24,100 nt of DNA from a virus: positions 1 through 24,100 of IMG/VR virus record IMGVR_UViG_3300047481_001082; one strand, written 5' to 3'. Below the pieces are notes generated by a model. The model saw nothing but the letters and a program-made list of their open reading frames with translations. It was not told the origin of the DNA and searched no databases. The position numbers were made by a program, and so were the translations under genes. Below are positions 7,875 through 14,831 of the stretch, piece by piece. Numbering within the stretch: the stretch's first letter is position 1; every line of letters starts with the position of its first letter.

Positions 7875-7897
7875 CAATAATCGACTAAGATACATAT

Positions 7898-8371
7898 ATG
7901 TTCACAGAACTAAAAACCGACCTTTTGACAGCTGAAGTGGATGCCATTGCACATTGTGCCAACTGTTTTTGCATAATGGGATCTGGTATAGCTAGGCAAA
8001 TAAAGGAAAAACTTCCCGAAGCTTTTTTAGCCGACACCAAAACACAGCCTGGCGATAGAGATAAACTCGGTAAGTTTTCGTGTGGTGAAATCACCCAACC
8101 GAAGATTAAAACTACAGTAAAGTTCGTATATAACCTATACGGGCAATTTTATTACGGTAGGGATTCCCGTAAATTGAACTACGAATCCATCTATACCGCA
8201 CTTGAGGGCATGAGACATGATTGTGTTTCGCATCCGATAACAAATATAGGGTTCCCAAAAAACATGGGATGTATGTTGGCGGGTGGTTCGTGGCCAATAG
8301 TGGAATCCATGATTCACAGTGTATTTGACGAATCCCCATTCCACATCTACATCTGTGAATACACTGTATAA
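7898..8371 (+). CDS. Macro-domain protein (ADP-ribose binding or hydrolase type)
   Basis: This 157-residue protein is essentially one macro domain. Visible motifs are the ADP-ribose-binding region AHCANCFCIMGSGIARQIK (residues 18-36, with N22 and the G-S-G turn at 28-30), NLYGQFYYG (79-87), and the distal loop GFPKNMGCMLAGGSW (118-132), equivalent to the G-x-G-L-A-G-G-x-W loop of Poa1p/TARG1-type domains. Such domains bind or hydrolyse ADP-ribose, ADP-ribose-1''-phosphate or ADP-ribosylated targets. The substrate here cannot be told from sequence. It is the first gene of a plus-strand block, with the next gene starting two bases after its stop. In a phage it could salvage by-products of tRNA repair or oppose ADP-ribosylation-based defence; both are inferences. 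Confidence 0.85.
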   Translation: MFTELKTDLLTAEVDAIAHCANCFCIMGSGIARQIKEKLPEAFLADTKTQPGDRDKLGKFSCGEITQPKIKTTVKFVYNLYGQFYYGRDSRKLNYESIYTALEGMRHDCVSHPITNIGFPKNMGCMLAGGSWPIVESMIHSVFDESPFHIYICEYTV

Positions 8372-8373
8372 TT

Positions 8374-9366
8374 ATGCCTAAGATTCTGTCAACACGGTCT
8401 GTTTATTATAACGATTGCAATTTGATTGCCCAACCGGTTCACTATTCTCTCAAAAGTCGAGGAGATGTTCCAATAGAACTTGACAGAATTTTTGTATCAC
8501 CGATGTCTGCGATAGTAGGAAATACATTCACAGAGGAGGCCACGGATTTAGGTTTAAATGTCGGAATACATAGATTCTGTGACATCGGCAAACAAATAGA
8601 AATGGTAAAGTCTTCTCCACATAATTACAACAATGCATATGTGAGTATAGGATTGAATGACTGGGACAGGGTATCCCTTTTGAGGGATTACACATCCAAT
8701 TGGATAATAGATTGCGCCAATGGTTATTTATTCAATCAGATAATACCGACTATAAATCGGTTGAAATTCGAAGCAAGTATCAAAAATTTAGTGATAGGAA
8801 ACATACACTCCAAAGAGGGGATAGAGATTTACAAGGAGTTATCCGAGGAAAACTTCCTGGTTTATTTCAGAGTGGGGATAGCATGTGGATCAGCCTGTTC
8901 GACCTCTGACGCAACAGGAATAAACCGTGGACAGATAACCGAACTTATTGAATGCCGTGAATATATTGACAGTGAAGAGTTTTCTAATTTTTTCATAATA
9001 GCCGATGGTGGAATTAAAAATGGAAATTACGCGTCAAAAGCATTTGGTGCTGGAGCGGATTGTATAATGTTAGGTGGATTCTTTTCGAGAGCAAAAGAGG
9101 CGGAAACACACGTCATAAAAGACGGAACATATTGGGGCGGTGCTAGTAAAAAACAACAAGAATTGTTCGGTGGCGTAAAACGACATAGTGAAGGAAAGGT
9201 CTATCAGGTTGATGGGGAACTACTTCCGTTAAAAGAACTTGTGGATGAATTATGGGGAGGCATAAGCAGTTGTGTAAGTTACAGTGGATATTCCACATTG
9301 AATGATTTTATAGGACACGGTGTTTTTGAGATAAAAGAAAACAGTTTGCCCCCACGGGGAAGATGA
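8374..9366 (+). CDS. GMP reductase / IMP dehydrogenase-like protein
   Basis: Members of this TIM-barrel family interconvert purine nucleotides using NAD(P)H. The 330-residue protein aligns by eye along most of bacterial GMP reductase: LKSRGDVPIEL (26-36), DCANGY (113-118), VIGNIHS (140-146), the active-site loop VGIACGSACSTSDATG (167-182, Cys175 and Thr177), ADGGIKNG (210-217), FGAGADCIMLGG (224-235), and a C-terminal LWGGISSCVSYSG (293-305). No CBS domains are present, which favours GMP reductase over IMP dehydrogenase. However, where GMP reductase has an S-S-E segment with the catalytic Glu, this protein reads GGASKKQQ (255-262). The activity is therefore uncertain. The ATG lies two bases after the macro-domain stop, without its own ribosome binding site, so translation is probably coupled. 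Confidence 0.85.
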   Translation: MPKILSTRSVYYNDCNLIAQPVHYSLKSRGDVPIELDRIFVSPMSAIVGNTFTEEATDLGLNVGIHRFCDIGKQIEMVKSSPHNYNNAYVSIGLNDWDRVSLLRDYTSNWIIDCANGYLFNQIIPTINRLKFEASIKNLVIGNIHSKEGIEIYKELSEENFLVYFRVGIACGSACSTSDATGINRGQITELIECREYIDSEEFSNFFIIADGGIKNGNYASKAFGAGADCIMLGGFFSRAKEAETHVIKDGTYWGGASKKQQELFGGVKRHSEGKVYQVDGELLPLKELVDELWGGISSCVSYSGYSTLNDFIGHGVFEIKENSLPPRGR

Positions 9367-9376
9367 AAGGAAAATT

Positions 9377-9784
9377 ATGGGATGGATGGGATATGGAATA
9401 TACGATGGAGACGAAACACAAACTCGTCATTATGACTTCATTAAATGGAGCAAATGTGGAAAAGAAGACGAAGTTTATGACGATTGGTTTAGATATAGAA
9501 AGACTGTAATTCCTAAAGAGAGAATCCCTATATTAGAAAAAAACTTGGAACTGGTCATTGAAAAGATGCCCAACGTCAAGTTTTGGAATGAGGACAAAGC
9601 AATCGCGTGGCAGATGCTTTTGGCGTTGTTATTAGACAACAAGATTAAACCTCCAGTGATTGTAAAAAAGAATGGAATTCTTGGAACGGAGTTCTTGATG
9701 GAGGAACACGCTTCAGATTTTAATGAACCCCATGTAAGACGAAAGGTATTGAGAAACTTCATCAAACGGACAAAATCCTTATGA
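9377..9784 (+). CDS. Hypothetical protein, MGxMGYGIYDGD start (135 aa)
   Basis: This 135-residue protein has a good ribosome binding site (AAGGA six bases before the ATG), ten bases after the GMP reductase-like gene. The N-terminus MGWMGYGIYDGDETQTRHYD resembles the start of small bacterial proteins of the DUF4259 kind (G-x-x-G-x-G-I-[FY]-D-x-D), but the match is only in this short piece. The rest is helical and charged, with a short hydrophobic helix (AWQMLLALLLDN, residues 77-88) and a basic C-terminus. No catalytic motif is recognised. Function unknown; a cytoplasmic protein acting with its neighbours is likely. Confidence 0.7.
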   Translation: MGWMGYGIYDGDETQTRHYDFIKWSKCGKEDEVYDDWFRYRKTVIPKERIPILEKNLELVIEKMPNVKFWNEDKAIAWQMLLALLLDNKIKPPVIVKKNGILGTEFLMEEHASDFNEPHVRRKVLRNFIKRTKSL

Positions 9785-9837
9785 AAGATAAGAAAATCTG
9801 TCTACCTCCCGTTATGTTTTCAATCGATAATGAATAG
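9781..9837 (+). CDS. Possible 18-aa mini-ORF
   Basis: An ATG overlapping the previous stop (ATGA) opens a frame of 18 codons, MKDKKICLPPVMFSIDNE, ending in TAG. The overlap is typical of coupled phage genes, but the product is very short and without recognisable features. It may be a chance frame or the remnant of a longer gene in the 102-base gap before the DUF4326 gene. Confidence 0.2.
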   Translation: MKDKKICLPPVMFSIDNE

Positions 9838-9886
9838 ACCAGAAAACACGGAAAGTAGAAACAAATAGTTTGGATAGAAATTAAAG

Positions 9887-10162
9887 ATGAAAACTTACAT
9901 AGTAAACAAGTATCATAAAGTTCAATACGACGTCTATATCGGCCGTGGATCAGATTTCGGAAACCCTTACGTAATCGGTGTGGATGGTGATAGAGACGAG
10001 GTAATCAAAAAATATAGGGAATATTTCTATAAAAGAATTGATGAAGATCCATCATTCAAACTTAGAGTGGAAGAGTTGAGAGGAAAGACCTTAGCGTGTT
10101 TTTGTAAACCCAAATCTTGTCACGGCGACGTCATTATTGACTATCTATCCGATGGGTGTTAA
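9887..10162 (+). CDS. DUF4326 family protein
   Basis: This 91-residue protein matches the DUF4326 pattern throughout: VYIGRGSDFGNPYVIG (residues 16-31), a central helix DEVIKKYREYF, ELRGKTLACFCKPKSCHGDV (63-82) with C71, C73, C78 and H79, which could bind a metal. The family is common in phages and bacteria; its function is unknown to me. It is the last gene of the plus-strand block and ends 17 bases before the convergent minus-strand gene. No clear terminator hairpin is visible in that gap. Confidence 0.85.
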   Translation: MKTYIVNKYHKVQYDVYIGRGSDFGNPYVIGVDGDRDEVIKKYREYFYKRIDEDPSFKLRVEELRGKTLACFCKPKSCHGDVIIDYLSDGC

Positions 10163-10179
10163 TGGATACATTCTATCAT

Positions 10180-10752
10180 TCACGGAATTCTATCAAAGTC
10201 TAGTTTGTGTTTTTCACAAAGTTTTTTGGCCATTCTATAGGCTGAGAATGCCTCAGATTCGTTTGGACTGTTTGCAAGAGATTTCAATTTTTTAATCTTA
10301 TCAAACATCTCTACATCCGCGTCTCCATAAATATAATTTCCTACATTTGGTTGAGAAGGACATTCAAATTTATCTAACTTATTCTCGACGGGCCCATCAC
10401 TTATCTGTTTATTGTAGTGCTCTAACAATTCTTTTGAATCTTTTCCGAGGTCTTTCTCCTCACGTAAAACGGTTATATCTCCACCAAATTCATCTCTTAA
10501 TGTGAAAAACAGAAAATTAAGAACAGGAGTTTGTTCGGATGGAATGAAACTGGGGCCAAAATCTATTTCACTTGGTTTTAATCCTTTAGAAATCCCCTCC
10601 GTTAAAAGAAGTTGTCTCTTTTGCGTTCCCTCTTTTATTTCACCTGAGTAATTGGTGTTATACTCCTGAGCACGGGACCTCAAATTCAGAGCATCCTTTA
10701 AGACTTGTTTCGACTTCTCACGAACGGTATCCGATAGTATAAATGTAGACAT
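10180..10752 (-). CDS. Protein with C-terminal DUF2786-like domain
   Basis: The 190-residue product ends in MFDKIKKLKSLANSPNESEA followed by FSAYRMAKKLCEKHKLDF (about residues 149-187). This fits the helical DUF2786 pattern (K-I-x-K-L-x-x-L-A-x-S-x-N-x-x-E-A-x-x-A). The N-terminal 100 residues are charged and helical and contain LLLTEGISKG near residue 50, a sequence that also fits a gp21-type site but is internal. In bacteria the DUF2786 domain occurs in proteins of unknown function. The gene lies 36 bases downstream of the 102-residue gene and converges on the plus-strand island. Confidence 0.65.
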   Translation of the reverse strand: MSTFILSDTVREKSKQVLKDALNLRSRAQEYNTNYSGEIKEGTQKRQLLLTEGISKGLKPSEIDFGPSFIPSEQTPVLNFLFFTLRDEFGGDITVLREEKDLGKDSKELLEHYNKQISDGPVENKLDKFECPSQPNVGNYIYGDADVEMFDKIKKLKSLANSPNESEAFSAYRMAKKLCEKHKLDFDRIP

Positions 10753-10788
10753 AACCTATCAATAGATATGTCAATTACGTTTATAAAA

Positions 10789-11097
10789 TTATTTTTCTTT
10801 CAACATTCTCACAATCTGATTCACCACAGACTCCTTAGCATCCGTGGTCAAGGTTATGAGATTGTATTGTTTATCCGGATGTTCCGGCGAAGTCATCCGT
10901 TCCACTGTCACTTTTAATGGGATATGCGTTCCATTTATTACGGTCAGCCATCCAGAAAAATCTGGGTGTGAAAAGAATCTCGCTGACACGTCTTCTCCAT
11001 GAACTGGCGTCAAGTTCTTAACCTCGGAATGTCGGTCTATTGTATTTGACTCTAAAATACATTCTTTTATAAGAGCTTTAAGTTCATCACGATTCAT
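10789..11097 (-). CDS. Small protein with LIKECILE leader (102 aa)
   Basis: I chose the ATG at 11097. The open frame extends further upstream to 11145, but that extension lies in the capsid-gene terminator. From 11097 the protein begins MNRDELKALIKECILESNTI, an amphipathic helix ending in I-L-E followed by Ser, like the leaders of other proteins in this module. The remainder (about 80 residues) looks like a small alpha/beta domain (GWLTVINGTHIPLKVTVERM, then a helix VVNQIVRMLKE). A TATTTAT box lies 4 nt before the start. Function unknown; a minor packaged protein is possible. Confidence 0.65.
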   Translation of the reverse strand: MNRDELKALIKECILESNTIDRHSEVKNLTPVHGEDVSARFFSHPDFSGWLTVINGTHIPLKVTVERMTSPEHPDKQYNLITLTTDAKESVVNQIVRMLKEK

Positions 11098-11101
11098 ATC
11101 A

Positions 11102-11108
11102 ATAAATA
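11102..11108 (-). promoter_or_regulatory. TATTTAT box 4 nt before 102-aa gene
   Basis: The coding strand reads TATTTAT, TGAT, ATG. It sits between the capsid terminator and the 102-residue gene, a place where a new transcript must start if termination is efficient. Confidence 0.35.
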
Positions 11109-11120
11109 TACATGGAAATG

Positions 11121-11152
11121 AAAAACCCGGTGGAATTTCTTCCACCGGGTTT
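11121..11152 (-). terminator. Intrinsic terminator after the major capsid gene
   Basis: A perfect 13-bp stem (11123-11135 with 11140-11152; AAACCCGGTGGAA and its complement) encloses a 4-base loop. On the minus strand the stem ends in a run of five T. It begins 21 bases after the capsid stop. The plus-strand side has only a short T run, so the main direction is minus. Confidence 0.9.
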
Positions 11153-11172
11153 CTCTAACTAATCCTTACAGA

Positions 11173-12825
11173 TTAGACGTAGTTAAGATCCGCGATAAGG
11201 ATCTTGCCGTAGAACTCAGGACGGACGACCTTCTTGGCATAACGGGTCATTACTCCACGACGAGGCGTGAAGTTAATCGGGTCATACACCAAAGGTGTCT
11301 GAACGAGCGGAACATATGGGCTGTAAACAGCACCAGACTCAAGGAAGTTGGAACCACGGAATCCGATAAGGATCTGGTTCTCAACCATGTATGGGTTCTT
11401 GTAAACCTGGAAGCGACTTGCGAAGCTACCAACCTTACTTACACCCATCGCGAACTTGGCACTGTCACCATCGGTTCCGACGACGAATCCAGGGATCGAC
11501 TCAAGGATAGTGGCAACATCAGGACTTACGACCATGAAGTTAGCACCACCACGGAGGGTCAACTGGTGAATCTTGTTGCTGGCACGTTGAATCTTGTTAC
11601 CAAGAGTCTGGAACCAGGTCGACTTGACATACGCTGTGCGGTTAGCAGCAGAGTCTTCAATACGAGTGAACACGGCGTTACCGCTTCCATCGAGGGTCTT
11701 GGTGAACTCGGTTCCGATCTTGGCACTCCAAGCTTCGGTCGTCTCACCAGGAGCTGCTGTGAGTAGCATGTCCAAGATTTCGAGGTCGATTTCCATCGAG
11801 ACATACTCGCTCAACAGAGCGGTCAATTCTGCCTCAGCATCAATGCTGTGGTAGGCGTTCAAGTCTTGAGCAAGTTCTGGGGTCCAGACTGCCTTCAACT
11901 TACGTGTCTTAGCGACGATTGGCTCACTCTTGAGTTCGAGGTTGACCTCAGGAATACCAATCGTGGAAAGACTGTTTCCACCAGTGGTGTCTTCAAAGTC
12001 ACCACGAGTTGCATCGGTCGGCTGCTTGCTACCAGAAACAAACGTTCCGTTGGCCACATCAGTCACAGCCGAAGCAGTGACAACAGCGGTCAAGTAGTAG
12101 TTAGGGGCAGCAGCGGTTCCTGCGTTATAGACCTTGGTGAACCTTGAGAGAACAGCAGAGTCAACAGAGGCTGACTGGAATGTGAAGCTGCGAACAGCGT
12201 TCAAGTCCCAATTTCCTGCATTGGTGGAGATGTTCCAAGTGATCGTCTTATACTTCGCGGCAGCAACGCTGGCGGAGTAGTCGGCGTCATAGTTCACATC
12301 GGCCCAGACTGATGCACCTGCAGCAGAACCGGTCGTTACCGTGATCGATGAAGCGGATGGGTTAACCGTATAGGCAAACTCACCAGCACCATAAAGACCG
12401 TTGACGGCAGAATCCGTCGAACCGAGCTTCTTCAAAGTTCCACCGAAGAGAGACTCTCCAGAGGTCTTACCACCACGGGTGTTACCATACTTGAAATCCA
12501 AGTAGAAGATAAGTCCGCTAGGAAGATTCATCGGCTGAACGCTGACGAATTCCTTGGCTGCGATTTCAGCAAACACACGACGGACGAGTGGGAGAGCAAC
12601 GCCTGCCCACTGTTCGCTGTTGGTGCTTGTTCCGGTGGAGGTTGCCTCGGAAATAAGCTGTTGAGCCTGATTTTCGAGAAGCACAGACATATTTGCTTTG
12701 TCGGTGCCCTGCAATCCTTCAAGCAAGCCGGTCTTTTCCCACTTGCCCTGGAGTTGACGAGTCTCTTCAAGAAGACGAGACATCGGATTTGAGTTGTTTG
12801 TCAATAATGACTTTACATTGTCCAT
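11173..12825 (-). CDS. 23: Major capsid protein (gp23 type)
   Basis: This 550-residue protein matches gp23: a helical N-terminal delta region with several [L/I]-x-E sites (LLE at 34-36, LISE at 57-60), followed by WAGVALPLVRRVFAEIAAKE and VQPMNLPSGLIFYLDFKYG. T4 gp23 (521 residues) is cleaved after E65; here E60 in QQLISE, followed by A-T-S-T, is the likely site. Residues about 125-290 are a Ser/Thr/Ala-rich variable segment at the place of the T4 gp23 insertion domain. The C-terminal half keeps the HK97-fold core (KAVWTPELAQDLNAYHSIDA, GGANFMVVSPDVATILE, YAKKVVRPEFYGK). It forms the hexamers of the shell. It is flanked by scaffold gene and terminator. G/C-ending codons look commoner than in neighbours, which fits very high expression. 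Confidence 0.97.
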   Translation of the reverse strand: MDNVKSLLTNNSNPMSRLLEETRQLQGKWEKTGLLEGLQGTDKANMSVLLENQAQQLISEATSTGTSTNSEQWAGVALPLVRRVFAEIAAKEFVSVQPMNLPSGLIFYLDFKYGNTRGGKTSGESLFGGTLKKLGSTDSAVNGLYGAGEFAYTVNPSASSITVTTGSAAGASVWADVNYDADYSASVAAAKYKTITWNISTNAGNWDLNAVRSFTFQSASVDSAVLSRFTKVYNAGTAAAPNYYLTAVVTASAVTDVANGTFVSGSKQPTDATRGDFEDTTGGNSLSTIGIPEVNLELKSEPIVAKTRKLKAVWTPELAQDLNAYHSIDAEAELTALLSEYVSMEIDLEILDMLLTAAPGETTEAWSAKIGTEFTKTLDGSGNAVFTRIEDSAANRTAYVKSTWFQTLGNKIQRASNKIHQLTLRGGANFMVVSPDVATILESIPGFVVGTDGDSAKFAMGVSKVGSFASRFQVYKNPYMVENQILIGFRGSNFLESGAVYSPYVPLVQTPLVYDPINFTPRRGVMTRYAKKVVRPEFYGKILIADLNYV

Positions 12826-12858
12826 ATATTTGTTTGTTTGAATTTACGAGTTTTTAGT

Positions 12859-13944
12859 TTACTTCTTGATACCAGCGAGTTTTTGGAACCTTGAAGCCAT
12901 TTCGTTGACCGGCGCCGTGACGATTTTCTCGACAGGTTTGGTCGTTCCAACAGATTGTGACGCGAAGCCTTCAGTAATCGCCTTTTTGGCCGGAGCCTTG
13001 ACTTTACTGAAATTTAATGCCTCTGATAGATTATTGAAAGCGAGCTTGACTTCACGAACGGACTTAGCCAAGTCGAACGATTCAATAATTTTCATTTTCT
13101 GACCTTGATTCAATGCGTGTGCTTTAAATATCTTGTTTGTGTAAAGCAATTTAGCATTCAATAAATTAACTTCATTCAACTGGTCACGTAAAAACTCGAT
13201 GGTCTTTAGTGCCTCAGCCAAATGTTCCTTGCTCTCATCGACGTCGCATTTCTCTTCACCATTGTCGTCGTCCTTAGACTCTACGACAGTAGGAGCCTCT
13301 TCCTTAACGTCATTCAACTCAGCAAGGAGTTCTTCCAAATTGATCTCATCATCTTCACCTGCAACGTCGGCGCCGAGGTCAACGGAGTCACCTTCGGGAG
13401 CCACAGGAGCGTCGCCGACCGGAGCAACCGGAGGAACACCACCAGCAGGGGCACCGGCAACAGGCAACTGACCAGGAGCTACTACCAAAGCAGGAGCTTC
13501 GACTGTCTTGACATCACCAAGTCCCTCAATCGGTGTAACTGCCGGAGCAGCAGGAACCGCTGCAGCGTCAGGTGCCGGAACAACAGGTGCGTCGGGAGCT
13601 GCGGGAGCAGCCATATCACCCTCAGGAGCCACAGGAGCGTCAGCTGAAGGAACTTCTTCACCTTCATCTTCTCCGTCAGCTTCCTTGATGTCCGAATCCA
13701 ACTCTTTCAAAATCTGGTCAATCTCATCAGATGTAACTGTCACATCGTCCGAAGGTTGTGCGTCTGCGGATGGAACTACTTCTCCAGCGTCATCCTCACC
13801 CAACTCTTCTTTAAGTTTAGCACCCAACATAGACTTTAGCTTTGGGGTAAAAGCTTCCTCAAGGAGAGACTTTGCGTTAGCGAGGGCAGTGGCGCGGACG
13901 GCTTTAGCGTCGGCGATTGCCTCTTCAAATAATTGTGATTTCAT
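12859..13944 (-). CDS. 22: Prohead core scaffold protein (gp22 type)
   Basis: The 361-residue protein lies directly upstream of the capsid gene, as gene 22 does in T4. Its N-terminus is helical and charged (MKSQLFEEAIADAKAVRATA). Residues about 75-200 are extremely Ala/Pro/acidic and low in complexity. The C-terminal part from about residue 230 is a coiled-coil helix with the pattern L-N-E-V-N-L-L-N-A-K-L-L-Y-T-N-K typical of gp22 scaffolds, ending KLAGIKK. T4 gp22 is about 269 residues; the difference is the Ala/Pro-rich segment. Several [L/I]-x-E sites (SLLE at 26-29, TPIEG, AITEG) suit degradation by the prohead protease during maturation. It should form the core on which the shell assembles. 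There is no Shine-Dalgarno sequence; the start follows a structured 140-base leader. Confidence 0.88.
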   Translation of the reverse strand: MKSQLFEEAIADAKAVRATALANAKSLLEEAFTPKLKSMLGAKLKEELGEDDAGEVVPSADAQPSDDVTVTSDEIDQILKELDSDIKEADGEDEGEEVPSADAPVAPEGDMAAPAAPDAPVVPAPDAAAVPAAPAVTPIEGLGDVKTVEAPALVVAPGQLPVAGAPAGGVPPVAPVGDAPVAPEGDSVDLGADVAGEDDEINLEELLAELNDVKEEAPTVVESKDDDNGEEKCDVDESKEHLAEALKTIEFLRDQLNEVNLLNAKLLYTNKIFKAHALNQGQKMKIIESFDLAKSVREVKLAFNNLSEALNFSKVKAPAKKAITEGFASQSVGTTKPVEKIVTAPVNEMASRFQKLAGIKK

Positions 13945-14084
13945 AAAATTTGTTGTTATTGTGAAGTTATTAGAACTTCAAGAAGGTAAACCGTCTACTG
14001 GCAACAACATATAGGATAATGTTGTATTATGAATATAAATATGCCGATTTTTTGAAAACGTCAATTTTTTTCAAAAAAAGTGAA
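13945..14084 (-). promoter_or_regulatory. Structured leader of the scaffold-capsid unit
   Basis: This 140-base gap, the longest in the window, holds no gene. In minus-strand order it has an A/T-rich inverted repeat with 11-bp arms (14048-14058 with 14068-14078), a TATTTAT box (14035-14041), a 7-bp hairpin with 8-base loop (14004-14010 with 14019-14025), and a 7-bp hairpin with 5-base loop (13962-13968 with 13974-13980). This suggests an own transcript start for scaffold and capsid, with a structured 5' leader. The function of the hairpins is not known. Confidence 0.45.
14035..14041 (-). promoter_or_regulatory. TATTTAT box in the scaffold leader
   Basis: The coding strand reads CATATTTATATTC, 90 nt before the scaffold start and just after an A/T-rich inverted repeat. 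It is a candidate late promoter element for the two most expressed head genes. Confidence 0.35.
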
Positions 14085-14513
14085 TTATCCCTTAATATCG
14101 AAATACCGTTCTAACACCCTACCCATGTCTTCATACAAAGCTTCCATCTGTTGTTGACGGATCTTTGCTTCCTTTGCAATCTTATTAAAAGTCTCGTTAT
14201 ACTTCTTTAGTTCTACCATGTTTCTTTTCACAGTAGTCTCTTCAATGAAATCCCCACACTCATTCAACGCATATGCTTCAGCCAACTCCGCAATCTCTTG
14301 GAGATGTGCAGCAACCTCGGCAATATCCTTCTCTCTGTATATAGATTTTCCGTATTCGTTAAACTGAGCCACCATTGAAGACAATTTCTTCTTCTGTTCG
14401 ACGGACAATCTCTTATCCATGCTGCTCGTTTGAAGTTCCTCGTTCTTCATTGGTGCCGGCTGTGCTGGTGTTCCAGAAGTGATTCCCTCTACGATGTGCT
14501 TTAATTTAATCAT
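14085..14513 (-). CDS. Helical protein with HIVE leader (142 aa)
   Basis: This 142-residue protein starts MIKLKHIVEGITSGTPAQPA. The leader ends in I-V-E followed by Gly, the best match here to a T4-type prohead-protease site. From residue about 35 to the end it is almost entirely charged helix, with heptad-like spacing (EVAAHLQEIAELAEAYALNE), consistent with a coiled coil. Location next to the scaffold gene is where T4 encodes small prohead core proteins (gp67, gp68). A core or internal head protein is likely, but no homologue is recognised. A TATTTAT box is 7 nt before the start. Confidence 0.65.
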   Translation of the reverse strand: MIKLKHIVEGITSGTPAQPAPMKNEELQTSSMDKRLSVEQKKKLSSMVAQFNEYGKSIYREKDIAEVAAHLQEIAELAEAYALNECGDFIEETTVKRNMVELKKYNETFNKIAKEAKIRQQQMEALYEDMGRVLERYFDIKG

Positions 14514-14520
14514 ACGTTCA

Positions 14521-14527
14521 ATAAATA
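14521..14527 (-). promoter_or_regulatory. TATTTAT box 7 nt before 142-aa gene
   Basis: The coding strand reads TATTTAT, TGAACGT, ATG, almost identical to the site before the 71-residue gene. No Shine-Dalgarno sequence is present. Confidence 0.4.
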
Positions 14528-14528
14528 G

Positions 14529-14831
14529 TTAGAATTTTTCAAAAATGTCGTGTATCTTGTTCAACATCGAACCGCTTTGTTTAAAGCGTAGGGTCGGGAG
14601 AGTTTTACCGCCAGCCTCGTGTTCGAGATACCAACCATCCTTTTTCTTATAGACAGTTAATTTCAGTTTCTTCTCATCACCGTTCACGGTATCCTCATGT
14701 TCAAATACCATTTTGAACAATCCGTTAGACTCGAATCCAAGGTCATCTAATCCATCCCACTCGTGAATTTCCCATTCATCCGGAGGCAACATATCACTCT
14801 CCATCAAACGTTTCATACCAAACATATTCAT
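14529..14831 (-). CDS. Small protein with RLME leader (100 aa)
   Basis: The start at 14831 overlaps the preceding stop (ATGA) and has AAAGGA about ten bases upstream, one of the clearer ribosome binding sites here. Met3 and Met6 are alternatives. The N-terminus MNMFGMKRLMESDMLPPDE carries L-M-E followed by Ser, fitting the leader pattern. The body (EWEIHEWDGLDDLGFESNGL onward) looks like a small beta-rich domain with alternating strands (KLKLTVYKKKDGWYLEHEAG). Function unknown; possibly an internal head protein. Confidence 0.65.
   Translation of the reverse strand: MNMFGMKRLMESDMLPPDEWEIHEWDGLDDLGFESNGLFKMVFEHEDTVNGDEKKLKLTVYKKKDGWYLEHEAGGKTLPTLRFKQSGSMLNKIHDIFEKF

Noticed and set aside
10163-10179. 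Search for a terminator between the convergent genes
   Set aside because: The 17-base gap and its surroundings show no stable G/C-rich stem with a T run.
7830-10180. The plus-strand island considered as an insertion element
   Set aside because: No transposase, terminal inverted repeats or target-site duplication could be seen at its borders.
11098-11145. Upstream extension of the 102-residue gene
   Set aside because: It runs through the capsid-gene terminator hairpin. The ATG at 11097 gives the leader-type N-terminus.
13508-14014. Plus-strand open frame of 168 codons opposite the scaffold gene
   Set aside because: It mirrors the Ala/Pro-rich scaffold sequence (Ser/Gly/Thr-rich product), has no ribosome binding site, and the minus-strand frame has gp22 features.
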